The notes beneath the pieces were generated by a model, which worked only from the letters and a program-made list of their open reading frames with translations, was not told the DNA's origin and ran no database searches. The position numbers and the translations under genes are program-made. Of a stretch of 64,000 nucleotides of DNA, positions 43,600 to 51,827 are shown in pieces (positions within the stretch are counted from its first letter, which is position 1; each line of letters opens with the position of its first letter). The stretch is from contig QFQF01000003.1 in NCBI GenBank assembly GCA_003248935.1, forward strand, positions 1 to 64,000, given 5' to 3'. Source of the DNA: Sphingobium sp. (GTDB lineage Bacteria; Pseudomonadota; Alphaproteobacteria; Sphingomonadales; Sphingomonadaceae).

Positions 43600-44724
43600 C
43601 TATGCCGGCAGCACCAGTTGACGGGCCGCCGCTTCGTTGATCGCCTTCGCGGCCCTCTCCAACTCCTCCGGCGTCGTATATCGGCCGAATCCGATCCGCA
43701 CCGAGGACCTTGCCTCTTTCTGCGACAATCCAAGGGCTTGCAATACGTGGCTTGGCCGCCCTGAGCCGCTGGCACAAGCAGAACCGAGCGAAAATGAGAC
43801 ATTCCGGCATTCCGAGAGCAGGCGCGCGGCATCCAGCCCCTCCCGCCGCACATTGAGATTGCCCGGGTAACGGTGTGTCCTGCTGCCGTTGACGGTCCAG
43901 TCCGCGAAAAGGCCCTGTGCCCTGTCCCACAGCATCGCGACATGCGCCGCGTCCTCCCCCCGACGATCCCGCAGCAGGGCGGCGGCGGCGCCGAAACCGG
44001 CGCAGAGCGCAGGCGAGAGCGTGCCCGAGCGCAGCCCGCCTTCCTGCCCGCCGCCGTGCATCAGCGGCGGCAGGTCGAACCCGTCGCGCAACCAGAGCCC
44101 GCCGATACCCTTCGGCCCGTGGACCTTGTGCGCGCTGACGGCGATCATGTCCGCCGCCTGCGGCAACGGCACGCGACCGAAGCCCTGAACGGCATCGCAC
44201 AGGAACGGCACGCCCGCATCCGCCGCCAGACGCGCCAGCGCGTCGACCGGCTGGATCACGCCGATCTCGTTGTTGACGGCCATGACGGCGACCAGTGCCG
44301 TGCGCCCGTCTATCTCCATCGCCGCAGTCGCGGGATCGACCAGCCCGTCCGGCCCGACCGGCAGCAGCACCGCCTCGAACCCCATGGGCTCCAGCGCCAG
44401 CACTGTGTCCCGGACGGCGGCATGTTCGGTCACGATCGTCACGATCCGGCGTCGGTCCGGCGGCGCGGCGCGCGCGGCGCCCTGTATCGCGATATTCAGC
44501 GCCTCGGTCGCGCCGGACGTGAAGACGAACCGGCCGCCCGGCATCGCCAGCGCCGCGAGGATCGCGTCACGCGCGGCCTCCACCACGGCGGCAGCCTGCC
44601 GGCCCATGCGGTGCGCACTGTGCGGATTGCCGAACTGGTCGCGCAGCAGCGGCACCATCGCCTCGAACGCCTCGGGCGCCAGCGGCGTCGTCGCCTGGTA
44701 ATCGAGATAGGCGGGCTCGGCCAT
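43600..44724 (-). CDS. Cysteine desulfurase (NifS/IscS-like), downstream copy
   Basis: About 374 residues from ATG 44724 (MAEPAYLDYQATTPLAPEAF). PLP-Lys is in MIAVSAHKVHGPKG, and the catalytic Cys is in SLGSACASGSGRPSHVL. HRMGRQAAAVVE and GATEALNIAIQG are typical of the class-V aminotransferase fold. It takes sulfur from cysteine as a persulfide for Fe-S clusters or thiolated RNA. It overlaps the upstream desulfurase and precedes the ferredoxin gene. Confidence 0.93.
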   Translation of the reverse strand: MAEPAYLDYQATTPLAPEAFEAMVPLLRDQFGNPHSAHRMGRQAAAVVEAARDAILAALAMPGGRFVFTSGATEALNIAIQGAARAAPPDRRRIVTIVTEHAAVRDTVLALEPMGFEAVLLPVGPDGLVDPATAAMEIDGRTALVAVMAVNNEIGVIQPVDALARLAADAGVPFLCDAVQGFGRVPLPQAADMIAVSAHKVHGPKGIGGLWLRDGFDLPPLMHGGGQEGGLRSGTLSPALCAGFGAAAALLRDRRGEDAAHVAMLWDRAQGLFADWTVNGSRTHRYPGNLNVRREGLDAARLLSECRNVSFSLGSACASGSGRPSHVLQALGLSQKEARSSVRIGFGRYTTPEELERAAKAINEAAARQLVLPA

Positions 44725-45788
44725 CAGCCCCGCCCCCGGGCGATCGTCCGCCACACGGTCATGAAGCGATCGATCGCGGCGGCATCGGTCGATGGACCGA
44801 AGCTGACGCGAACCACCTCGCCCGCCGCCACCGGATCCCAGCCCATGGCGGTCAGCACATGGCTGGTCTTCAGCGTACCCGACGAACAGGCGCTGCCCGC
44901 TGAAACCGAGATGCCTGCGCTGTCGAACTGGATCAGCTGCGCGCGGGCGGACACGCCCGGCATCCGATAGGATGCGATGGCCGACACGCGGGGGCTGGCG
45001 GCGGCCACCACCTCGCCGCCCGCGTCGACGATCGCGCCGTCGAGCGCGCGGCGCAGCTCCGTCGCCTCTTCCAGCCAGTCCGGTGCGTCCTCCAGCGCGG
45101 CCGCCATGCCGAGAATAGCGGGCAGGTTTTCCGTCCCCGCGCGATAGCCCTGCTCCTGCCCACCCGACGGATGGATATGGCGCAGGTCACGGATCAGCAG
45201 GGCGCCGACGCCGGGCGGCCCGCCGAACTTGTGCGCGCTGATCGCGATCATCTCGGCGTCGGGCAAAGGCAGCTTACCTGCGCTCTGCGCACAATCGGCG
45301 AACAGCAGTCCGCCCGCCGCCCGCACCGTCGCGCCGATCCGGGCCAGCGGCAGGATCACGCCCGTCTCGTTATTGACATGCTGGACGGCCAGCAGCACCC
45401 CGCGCCCGTCGTCAGGCAGGTCGTCGGGGATCACCGGCACGCCGCGGCTGTCGAGGGCAAGCCGCCGCGCAGAGGGCGTCACGCGCAGGACCGCGTCATG
45501 TTCGATCGGCGAGGTCGCGACGTGCCGCGCCTTCGCCCGCCCGAGTGCAATGGCGATCGCCTCGCTCGCGCCGCTGGTGAAGATCACCGTTCCGTCCCAG
45601 TCCAGCGCCGCCGCGACCCGGCGCCGCGCGTCCTCCAGCACAGCGCGGGCGGCACGTCCGTCCGCATGCGGAGAAGACGGGTTCGTCCAGCGCTCCAGTG
45701 CGTCCATCATCGCCGACCGGGCGGCGACGGAAACCGGCGTGGTGGCGGCGTGATCGAGGTAAAGCCTCTCGTTCAAGGGCGGCGGCAC
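44724..45788 (-). CDS. Cysteine desulfurase-like aminotransferase, upstream copy
   Basis: A 354-residue protein, shorter than its downstream neighbour. LYLDHAATTPVSVAARSAMM opens the domain. PLP-Lys is in AISAHKFGGPPGVGALL, and a Cys sits in SVSAGSACSSGTLKTSHVL. The start is GTG 45788, as no ATG is in frame. Two adjacent members of one family suggest duplication with division of roles; which feeds which acceptor cannot be told. Its stop region overlaps the start of the next copy. Confidence 0.9.
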   Translation of the reverse strand: MPPPLNERLYLDHAATTPVSVAARSAMMDALERWTNPSSPHADGRAARAVLEDARRRVAAALDWDGTVIFTSGASEAIAIALGRAKARHVATSPIEHDAVLRVTPSARRLALDSRGVPVIPDDLPDDGRGVLLAVQHVNNETGVILPLARIGATVRAAGGLLFADCAQSAGKLPLPDAEMIAISAHKFGGPPGVGALLIRDLRHIHPSGGQEQGYRAGTENLPAILGMAAALEDAPDWLEEATELRRALDGAIVDAGGEVVAAASPRVSAIASYRMPGVSARAQLIQFDSAGISVSAGSACSSGTLKTSHVLTAMGWDPVAAGEVVRVSFGPSTDAAAIDRFMTVWRTIARGRG

Positions 45789-45886
45789 TCATTTTATTGC
45801 TAAATCGGCGGTCGCTTCTATATAGGCCTCCTTTCCAGCGCCACCAGCCATTGCGTGGCCGATCCTTTTGCTGCCAGCCAGGTGCC

Positions 45887-46543
45887 ATGCCAGACGTCAT
45901 TTTCCCCGGTCCCGAAGGTCGACTGGAGGGGCGCTTCAGCCCCCCGCCCCGTCCGCGCGCACCTGTTGCCATGATCCTTCATCCCCATCCGCAGGGCGGT
46001 GGCACGATGAACGACCGGATCACGCAGGCACTCTACAAGACCTTCGTGGAGCGCGGCTTTGCGACCCTGCGCTTCAATTTCCGCGGCGTCGGCCGCAGCC
46101 AGGGCACGTTCGACAACGGCGTGGGCGAACTGTCCGACGCGGCTGCGGCGCTCGACTGGGTGCAGAGCTTCCATCCGGAGGCGCAGACCACCTGGATCGC
46201 CGGCTTCTCCTTCGGCGCGTGGATCGGCATGCAACTGCTGATGCGCCGCCCCGAAGTGCGCGGCTTCATCTCCGTTGCGCCGCCCGCGAACATGTACGAC
46301 TTCTCGTTCCTCGCCCCTTGCCCGGCGAGCGGCATCATCGTACAGGGTACGTCCGACGAGGTGGTGACGGCAGGCGCTGTACAGAAGCTCGTCGACAAGC
46401 TGCGGACGCAGAAGGGCATCACCATCCATCACGACGAGATCAGAGGCGCCAACCACTTCTTCGAGCATGAACTCGATCAGCTCATGAAGTCGGTCGACAA
46501 CTATCTCGACATGCGCCTGTCGCCGGATTCGCCCATTCGTTAG
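45887..46543 (+). CDS. Alpha/beta hydrolase
   Basis: A 218-residue protein from ATG 45887 (MPDVIFPGPEGRLEGRFSPP). MILHPHPQGGGTMNDRITQA is the oxyanion region, RFNFRGVGRSQGTFDNG the typical loop, and AGFSFGAWIGMQLL holds the nucleophile elbow G-F-S-F-G with Ser. The last His is in RGANHFFEHELDQL. It belongs to the COG2945-like small hydrolases of unknown substrate. Confidence 0.85.
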   Translation: MPDVIFPGPEGRLEGRFSPPPRPRAPVAMILHPHPQGGGTMNDRITQALYKTFVERGFATLRFNFRGVGRSQGTFDNGVGELSDAAAALDWVQSFHPEAQTTWIAGFSFGAWIGMQLLMRRPEVRGFISVAPPANMYDFSFLAPCPASGIIVQGTSDEVVTAGAVQKLVDKLRTQKGITIHHDEIRGANHFFEHELDQLMKSVDNYLDMRLSPDSPIR

Positions 46544-46560
46544 TCGGCAATCCCTCCCTC

Positions 46561-46655
46561 CGTTCACCCTGAGCGAAGGCGAAGGGCTCCGCCGAGCGGC
46601 GCGAGGCGCTTCACTTCGTTCAGCGTATGGCTTCGACTTCGCTCGGCCTGAACGG
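46561..46655. repeat. Inverted pair of small palindromic repeats
   Basis: CGTTCACCCTGAGCGAAGGC (46561-46580) and, in reverse, CTTCGACTTCGCTCGGCCTG (46631-46650) are two copies of one element in opposite orientation. Related copies lie at 49205 and 49571. These look like REP-type elements. Confidence 0.6.
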
Positions 46656-46670
46656 TCTAAAGGTGTGGCC

Positions 46671-46838
46671 TCAGCCCAGCGGTACGGCCCAGATCGCGAC
46701 ATTGCCGAACATCACCAGGCCCGCGGCGATCATCAGCAGCGCCCGCGTGCGGTCGCGGCGCTTGCCGAGCAGCCACAGGCCGCCGCCCGTCAGCGCGATA
46801 CCGGCGAGCATCAGCAGCGAGAGAATGGTTCCGGACAT
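46671..46838 (-). CDS. Small two-helix membrane protein
   Basis: A 55-residue frame (MSGTILSLLMLAGIALTGGG, then LLMIAAGLVMFGNVAIWAVP). Two hydrophobic helices are joined by a basic loop (GKRRDRTRA), the arrangement of many small inner-membrane proteins. No ribosome site stands out, but codon use is good and the gap would otherwise be empty. The function is unknown. Confidence 0.55.
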   Translation of the reverse strand: MSGTILSLLMLAGIALTGGGLWLLGKRRDRTRALLMIAAGLVMFGNVAIWAVPLG

Positions 46839-46939
46839 GCCGCGCCCATAGAGCGGGCGCAGGCCGGTGGCAATTATATGACGGCCCGACTAAGAGGCCG
46901 TCATTCCGAATCATCGCCCGGACGAAGGAGCGCCGTCCC

Positions 46940-47377
46940 ATGAAGATCGCCATCGCATCAGACCATGCCGCCGTCGATCTGAAGGCCCTGCTCGCCGACT
47001 GGCTGCGCGGGGAAGGACATGACGTCGACGACCTCGGCCCGATGACGGATGCCCGAGTCGACTATCCCGATTTCGGCTACAAGCTGGCCAACGCCGTCGC
47101 GAGCGGCGCGGCGGAGCGCGGCATTGCGCTGTGCGGGTCGGGCATCGGCATCTCGATCGCGGTCAACCGCAATCCGGCCTGCCGCGCGGCGCTGGTTTCC
47201 GAACCGCTGTCCGCAGCGCTCGCCCGCGAGCACAACGACGCCAACGTCATCGCCATGGGCGCGCGCCTGACCGGCCCGGACATGGCCAAGGCCTGCGTCA
47301 CCGCTTTCCTCTCCACCGAATTCGCCGGCGGCCGCCACGAAGGCCGCGTCGACAAGCTTACGCACCCTGCGCTTTGA
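46940..47377 (+). CDS. rpiB: Ribose 5-phosphate isomerase B
   Basis: A 145-residue protein. MKIAIASDHAAVDLKALLAD is the family start. The catalytic Cys is in ERGIALCGSGIGISIAVNR, and REHNDANVIAMGARL contributes the phosphate site. It interconverts ribulose and ribose 5-phosphate. It lies 14 bases before glyA, in the rpiB-glyA order seen in other alphaproteobacteria. Confidence 0.95.
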   Translation: MKIAIASDHAAVDLKALLADWLRGEGHDVDDLGPMTDARVDYPDFGYKLANAVASGAAERGIALCGSGIGISIAVNRNPACRAALVSEPLSAALAREHNDANVIAMGARLTGPDMAKACVTAFLSTEFAGGRHEGRVDKLTHPAL

Positions 47378-47391
47378 AAGGAGCCAATCCC

Positions 47392-48705
47392 ATGAGCAGC
47401 CCCGCCCTTTCCGCCGCCAATGATATCCGGCCAGACGGTTTCTTCACCCGCGGCCTTGCCGACGCCGATCCGGCGATCGCCGCTGGCGTCGCGCATGAAC
47501 TGAAGCGCGAGAAAACCCAGATCGAACTGATCGCATCGGAGAATATCGTCTCCAAGGCCGTGCTGGAGGCGCAGGGCAGCGTCTTCACCAACAAATATGC
47601 CGAAGGGTATCCCGGCAAGCGCTACTATCAGGGTTGCGCGCCTTCCGACGAGGTCGAGCAACTCGCCATCGACCGCGCCAGGCAGCTGTTCAACTGCGGC
47701 TTCGCCAACGTTCAGCCGCACTCGGGCGCGCAGGCGAACGGCGGCGTCATGCTGGCGCTGGTGAAACCCGGCGAAACGATCATGGGCCTCAGCCTCGACG
47801 CGGGCGGGCACCTGACCCACGGGTCGAAGCCCAGCATGTCGGGCAAGTGGTTCAACGCCGTGCAATATGGCGTGCGCGAGGACACGCACGTCATCGACTA
47901 TGACGATGTCGAGCGGCAGGCGATCGAATGCCAGCCCAAGCTGATCATCGCGGGCGGCTCCGCCTATCCGCGCCACATCGACTTCGCCCGTTTCCGCGCG
48001 ATCGCGGACAAGGTCGGCGCGCTGCTGATGGTCGACATGGCCCATTTCGCCGGGCTGGTCGCGGGCGGCGCGCACCCCACCCCCTTCGGCCATGCCCATG
48101 TCGTGACCACGACTACGCACAAGACCCTGCGCGGCCCGCGTGGCGGCATGATCATGACCGATGACGAGGCGATCGCGAAGAAGATCAACTCGGCGATCTT
48201 CCCCGGCCTTCAGGGCGGCCCGTTGATGCACGTCATCGCCGCCAAGGCCGTGGCGTTCGGCGAGGCGCTGCAGCCCGAGTTCAAGACCTACGCCCACGCC
48301 ATCGTCGCCAATGCCAAGGCGCTGGCGAGCCGGCTGGAGGAGCGCGGTCTGGCAGTGGTGTCCGGCGGGACCGACACCCACCTGGCCCTTATCGACCTGC
48401 GCCCCTATGGCATCAGCGGCAAGGATGCGGACGAGGCGCTGGAGCGCAGCTTCATCACCTGCAACAAGAATGGCGTGCCCGGCGACCCCCTGCCGCCGAC
48501 CAAGACCAGCGGCATCCGCGTCGGTTCCCCCGCGGGCACCACCCGCGGCTTCGGCATCGCGGAGTTCCAAGCGATCGGCGACATGATCGCCGACGTGCTG
48601 GCGGCACTGCGCGACAAGGGCGAGGCGGGCGACCCGGCGGTCGAGGCCAATGTGCGTGAGCGCGTCGGCGCCCTGTGCGCCCGTTTCCCGATCTACGAAG
48701 GATAA
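47392..48705 (+). CDS. glyA: Serine hydroxymethyltransferase
   Basis: A 437-residue protein from ATG 47392 with AAAGGAG upstream. KTQIELIASENIVSKAVLEA, YAEGYPGKRYYQGC and the PLP-Lys in VVTTTTHKTLRGPRGG are diagnostic, with KTSGIRVGSPAGTTRGFG near the end. It moves the serine hydroxymethyl group to tetrahydrofolate. It probably shares an operon with rpiB and nrdR. Confidence 0.98.
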   Translation: MSSPALSAANDIRPDGFFTRGLADADPAIAAGVAHELKREKTQIELIASENIVSKAVLEAQGSVFTNKYAEGYPGKRYYQGCAPSDEVEQLAIDRARQLFNCGFANVQPHSGAQANGGVMLALVKPGETIMGLSLDAGGHLTHGSKPSMSGKWFNAVQYGVREDTHVIDYDDVERQAIECQPKLIIAGGSAYPRHIDFARFRAIADKVGALLMVDMAHFAGLVAGGAHPTPFGHAHVVTTTTHKTLRGPRGGMIMTDDEAIAKKINSAIFPGLQGGPLMHVIAAKAVAFGEALQPEFKTYAHAIVANAKALASRLEERGLAVVSGGTDTHLALIDLRPYGISGKDADEALERSFITCNKNGVPGDPLPPTKTSGIRVGSPAGTTRGFGIAEFQAIGDMIADVLAALRDKGEAGDPAVEANVRERVGALCARFPIYEG

Positions 48706-48711
48706 GCGCCC

Positions 48712-49173
48712 TTGCGTTGCCCCTTCTGCGCTCATGAGGACAGCCAGGTAAAGGACAGCCGCCCCACGGACGATGGGGCGGCCATCCGCCGTCGCCGCCA
48801 GTGCGAAGCGTGCGGCGCGCGTTTCACCACATTCGAACGGATTCAGCTGCGCGACATCTGGGTGGTGAAGAGCGAGGGGCGGCGTGAGCCGTTCGAGCGC
48901 GACAAGCTGGCCCGCTCGGTCGGCATCGCCTGCCGCAAGCGGCCGATCGAGGCGGCGAAGCTGGAGAAACTGATCTCCGGCATCCAGCGCCGCCTGGAAA
49001 CCAGCGGCGACAGCGAGGTCGCGGCCCAGCGCATCGGCGAAATGGTCATGGACGGCCTCAAGGGCCTCGACAGCGTCGCCTACATCCGCTTCGCCAGCGT
49101 CTACAAGGATTTCGGCGAGGCCAAGGACTTCGAGGATTTCGCCAGCACCGTGAAGGAAGTCGGAGGTGAGTGA
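48712..49173 (+). CDS. nrdR: Transcriptional repressor NrdR
   Basis: A 153-residue protein with TTG start at 48712. The zinc ribbon is MRCPFCAHEDSQVKDSRPTD and RRQCEACGARFTTFERIQL, followed by the ATP-cone domain (REPFERDKLARSVGIACRKR). It binds NrdR boxes upstream of ribonucleotide reductase genes in response to dATP. It starts 6 bases after glyA. Confidence 0.96.
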   Translation: MRCPFCAHEDSQVKDSRPTDDGAAIRRRRQCEACGARFTTFERIQLRDIWVVKSEGRREPFERDKLARSVGIACRKRPIEAAKLEKLISGIQRRLETSGDSEVAAQRIGEMVMDGLKGLDSVAYIRFASVYKDFGEAKDFEDFASTVKEVGGE

Positions 49174-49204
49174 TCACGGAAGATCGACTTGCGTCTTCCT
49201 GCCT

Positions 49205-49231
49205 CCGTTCGCCCTGAACGAAGTCGAAGGG
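49205..49231. repeat. Small palindromic repeat copy
   Basis: CCGTTCGCCCTGAACGAAGT followed by CGAAGGG, directly upstream of the GIY-YIG frame. Same family as the copies at 46561-46655 and 49571-49597. Confidence 0.6.
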
Positions 49232-49263
49232 CCCGGTCGAGCGAAGCGAGACCCCTGACCGCC

Positions 49264-50364
49264 ATGTCCTTCTACACCTATATCCTCAGATGTGCCGACG
49301 GCTCCTTCTACACCGGCCATACAGACGATCTTGAAACGCGGATCGGACAGCATCAATCGGGCGCCATCAAAGGGTACACGCATAATCGCCGGCCGCTTGA
49401 ACTGGTTTGGTCAGCCGAGTTTGCATCCCGTGCCGAAGCAATGGCCTCGGAAATCCAGATCAAAGACTGGCCACGAAAAAAGAAGGAGGCCCTGATCGCG
49501 GAAAATTGGGAGCGTTTGAAAAGGGCCAGCCTTGCCCGCTCCGCGCCAGCCTCGCCTTCGCCCGGCAGTGCCCTTCGACTTCGCTCAGGGCGAACGGATG
49601 TTCCCGAGAATATCGGTCACGACAGCAACCCGGAAGGTCAAATGCATATCGCTCCCCCTCCCGTCATCGTCCTGGTCCGGCCGCAACTGGGCGAGAATAT
49701 CGGCAAGGCGGCGCGGGCGATGCTCAATTTCGGGCTGGTCGACATGCGCCTCGTCGCGCCGCGCGATGGCTGGCCCAATCCGGACGCAGGCCCCGCCGCG
49801 TCCGGGGCCGACATCGTGCTGGAGAAGGCGCAGGTGTTCGACACCCTGGCCGAGGCAGTCGCCGACTGCCCCCATGTCTATGCGACGACCGTCCGCAAGC
49901 GCGGCGTCACCAAGCCCGTCGTGACGCCGGAAGAGGCCGCACAGGAGATACGCGGAGCGCAGGGGCGCAGCGCGATCGTGTTCGGCCCCGAACGCTCGGG
50001 CCTCGAAACCGACGATGTCGCCGTCGCCCGCGCGATCCTGACCGTGCCGATCAATCCGGAATTCGGCTCCCTAAACCTCGCCCAGGCGGTGATCCTGTGC
50101 GCCTATGAATGGTCGAAGGGCGAGACACTGGCCTCTCCCACCGTTACCGACCTTGGCGTACCCGCGCCGCAGCAGGAGCTGGATGGCCTGATCGGACAGC
50201 TGGAAGGGATGCTGGAGACCGCCGGCTATTTCTTCCCACCGGACCGTACGCCCTCGACCCGGCGGACATTACGCAACGTGCTGACGAAGCCAGGCTGGAA
50301 CAGCCAGGAGATCAGGACGCTGCGCGGCGTCCTTTCGACCCTCGCCAATCCGCACAGCCGATAG
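49264..50364 (+). CDS. GIY-YIG nuclease domain running in frame into TrmJ
   Basis: From ATG 49264 the frame encodes a complete GIY-YIG domain (MSFYTYILRCADGSFYTGHT, then RIGQHQSGAIKGYTHNRRPL, ending EALIAENWERLK at about residue 92). It continues without a stop through a linker translated from a palindromic repeat (ALRLRSGRTDVPENIG) into the full TrmJ protein, 366 residues in total. Stand-alone GIY-YIG proteins of this type normally end near residue 95. The repeat appears to have removed the stop and joined two genes. Either a true fusion is made, or TrmJ is mostly made from its own ATG at 49642. Confidence 0.7.
   Translation: MSFYTYILRCADGSFYTGHTDDLETRIGQHQSGAIKGYTHNRRPLELVWSAEFASRAEAMASEIQIKDWPRKKKEALIAENWERLKRASLARSAPASPSPGSALRLRSGRTDVPENIGHDSNPEGQMHIAPPPVIVLVRPQLGENIGKAARAMLNFGLVDMRLVAPRDGWPNPDAGPAASGADIVLEKAQVFDTLAEAVADCPHVYATTVRKRGVTKPVVTPEEAAQEIRGAQGRSAIVFGPERSGLETDDVAVARAILTVPINPEFGSLNLAQAVILCAYEWSKGETLASPTVTDLGVPAPQQELDGLIGQLEGMLETAGYFFPPDRTPSTRRTLRNVLTKPGWNSQEIRTLRGVLSTLANPHSR
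49571..49597. repeat. Small palindromic repeat inside the fused frame
   Basis: CCCTTCGACTTCGCTCAGGG followed by CGAACGG, the reverse-orientation copy of the element at 49205. It forms the linker between the GIY-YIG domain and TrmJ. Confidence 0.6.
49642..50364 (+). CDS. trmJ: tRNA (cytidine/uridine-2'-O-)-methyltransferase TrmJ
   Basis: A 240-residue protein from ATG 49642, with GGAAGG about 5 bases upstream. VIVLVRPQLGENIGKAARAM opens the SPOUT fold. IVFGPERSGLETDDVAVARA and VPINPEFGSLNLAQAVIL form the SAM-binding trefoil knot. It 2'-O-methylates position 32 of several tRNAs. It shares its frame with the GIY-YIG domain upstream. Confidence 0.93.
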   Translation: MHIAPPPVIVLVRPQLGENIGKAARAMLNFGLVDMRLVAPRDGWPNPDAGPAASGADIVLEKAQVFDTLAEAVADCPHVYATTVRKRGVTKPVVTPEEAAQEIRGAQGRSAIVFGPERSGLETDDVAVARAILTVPINPEFGSLNLAQAVILCAYEWSKGETLASPTVTDLGVPAPQQELDGLIGQLEGMLETAGYFFPPDRTPSTRRTLRNVLTKPGWNSQEIRTLRGVLSTLANPHSR

Positions 50365-50516
50365 GATATTCTAACCGGGGCCGCCATGCGGCGTTACCTG
50401 CGCGACCCGCGCCGAACGGCGACCCCGGGCCGACCCGTGGGTCAGCGGGGCAAGAGACGGCACCCGTGGCGCCGACCCGTCACAGGACATGCATATAATC
50501 GGACGCGCCGTTGCGT

Positions 50517-50825
50517 TCAGCCCCTCAGGCGATCGAACTCCGCCATCTCATAGGCGATCGATTCCTCGACCAGTTGCTCCCACAGCGCCGCGATCACGCT
50601 GCCGGGAGCGCCGAGGCGGTCCGCTTCCGCACGGGCGCTGGCGATCACCTGCGCCTTGCGCGCCTCGTCCCGGACATGGCCGCGCTCCGGCTTGATCCGG
50701 GCCGCCGCGCGCATGTAGCCGAACCGCTCGGCGAGCAGGGCGACGATGCGGCGATCGACCTCGTCGACGCCCCTACGGACGTCGATCATCGTGGCGCAGG
50801 CGTCGGGCTTCAGAATATCGGTCAT
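50517..50825 (-). CDS. Chorismate mutase (AroQ class)
   Basis: A 102-residue protein from ATG 50825, with AGGGA 8 bases upstream. MIDVRRGVDEVDRRIVALLA followed by RFGYMRAAARIKPERGHVRD matches the all-helical AroQ/PchB fold with its Arg and Lys substrate contacts. It converts chorismate to prephenate; isochorismate pyruvate-lyase activity, as in PchB, is possible. The C terminus is LWEQLVEESIAYEMAEFDRL. Confidence 0.9.
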   Translation of the reverse strand: MTDILKPDACATMIDVRRGVDEVDRRIVALLAERFGYMRAAARIKPERGHVRDEARKAQVIASARAEADRLGAPGSVIAALWEQLVEESIAYEMAEFDRLRG

Positions 50826-51045
50826 GGCCGCAGTCCCTATGGCGGCGGAGCGGCGGTGTCGAGTGGGGCTTCGGCCTTGACATCCCGTCCCTGCGCCGTC
50901 ATAGGCGCGCCTTCGCAATTGGCCCCGCACCCCGGTGAAGCGGTGGCCCTTTCCGGCATATGCCCGGACGAGAGCGGAATACCGGGACATGAAGCCGCCT
51001 CTTTAAGGGGCGGGTGACGTCGTAGCAATTGTAAGGAATACAAAC

Positions 51046-51660
51046 ATGTCGAAGCGCCAGAGCGCCAAGTACAAACTCGACCGCCGGATGGGCGAGAACA
51101 TCTGGGGTCGCCCGAAGAGCCCGGTCAACAAGCGTGAATACGGCCCCGGCCAGCACGGCCAGCGCCGCAAGGGCAAGATGTCCGACTACGGCATCCAGCT
51201 GCGCGCGAAGCAGAAGCTCAAGGGCTACTACGGCGACATCACCGAGAAGCAGTTCAAGAAGTCCTACGTCGAGGCGTCGCGCATGAAGGGCGACACCGGC
51301 CAGAACATGATCGGCCTGCTCGAGCGTCGCCTGGACGCCGTCGTCTATCGCGCCAAGTTCGCGCCGACGATCTTCTCGGCCCGCCAGATCGTTTCGCACG
51401 GCCACATCTATGTGAACGGCGTGAAGTGCAACATCGCCTCGCGCCTGGTGAAGCCGGGTGACGAAGTGACGCTGGGCAAGAAGGCCCGCGAGATGGCGCT
51501 GGTGATGGAGGCGCAGAGCCTGCCCGAGCGCGACATCCCCGACTATATCGCGCCGGACGGCAACGCGAAGATCACCTACACCCGCGTTCCGACGCTGGAC
51601 GAGGTGCCCTATCCGGTGAAGATGGAGCCGAACCTGGTCGTCGAGTTCTACTCGCGCTGA
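51046..51660 (+). CDS. rpsD: 30S ribosomal protein S4
   Basis: A 204-residue protein beginning MSKRQSAKYKLDRRMGENIW. The S4 domain is LLERRLDAVVYRAKFAPTIF and VSHGHIYVNGVKC. It binds 16S rRNA early in 30S assembly. It stands alone, followed by a strong terminator at 51685. Confidence 0.98.
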   Translation: MSKRQSAKYKLDRRMGENIWGRPKSPVNKREYGPGQHGQRRKGKMSDYGIQLRAKQKLKGYYGDITEKQFKKSYVEASRMKGDTGQNMIGLLERRLDAVVYRAKFAPTIFSARQIVSHGHIYVNGVKCNIASRLVKPGDEVTLGKKAREMALVMEAQSLPERDIPDYIAPDGNAKITYTRVPTLDEVPYPVKMEPNLVVEFYSR

Positions 51661-51684
51661 TCCACCGGCAACGGACGGAATACG

Positions 51685-51716
51685 AAAAGGGCGGCCCCGC
51701 AAGGAGCCGCCCTTTT
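51685..51716 (+). terminator. Rho-independent terminator of rpsD
   Basis: AAAAGGGCGGC at 51685-51695 pairs with GCCGCCCTTTT at 51706-51716: an 11-bp stem with a 10-base loop and T run, 24 bases after the rpsD stop. Confidence 0.9.
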
Positions 51717-51827
51717 CCGTTTACGCGGCGTTTCATCCGAACGGCATTCGCGGCCGCCCTGCCTTGCCCCCGCCGCGCCGGACTGGCATGTCATGCCCGT
51801 CTGCAACGGGTTGAGGATCCGGAACCC

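Noticed and set aside
47077..48735. A 552-codon minus-strand frame over rpiB and glyA
   Set aside because: It is antisense to two unmistakable enzymes.
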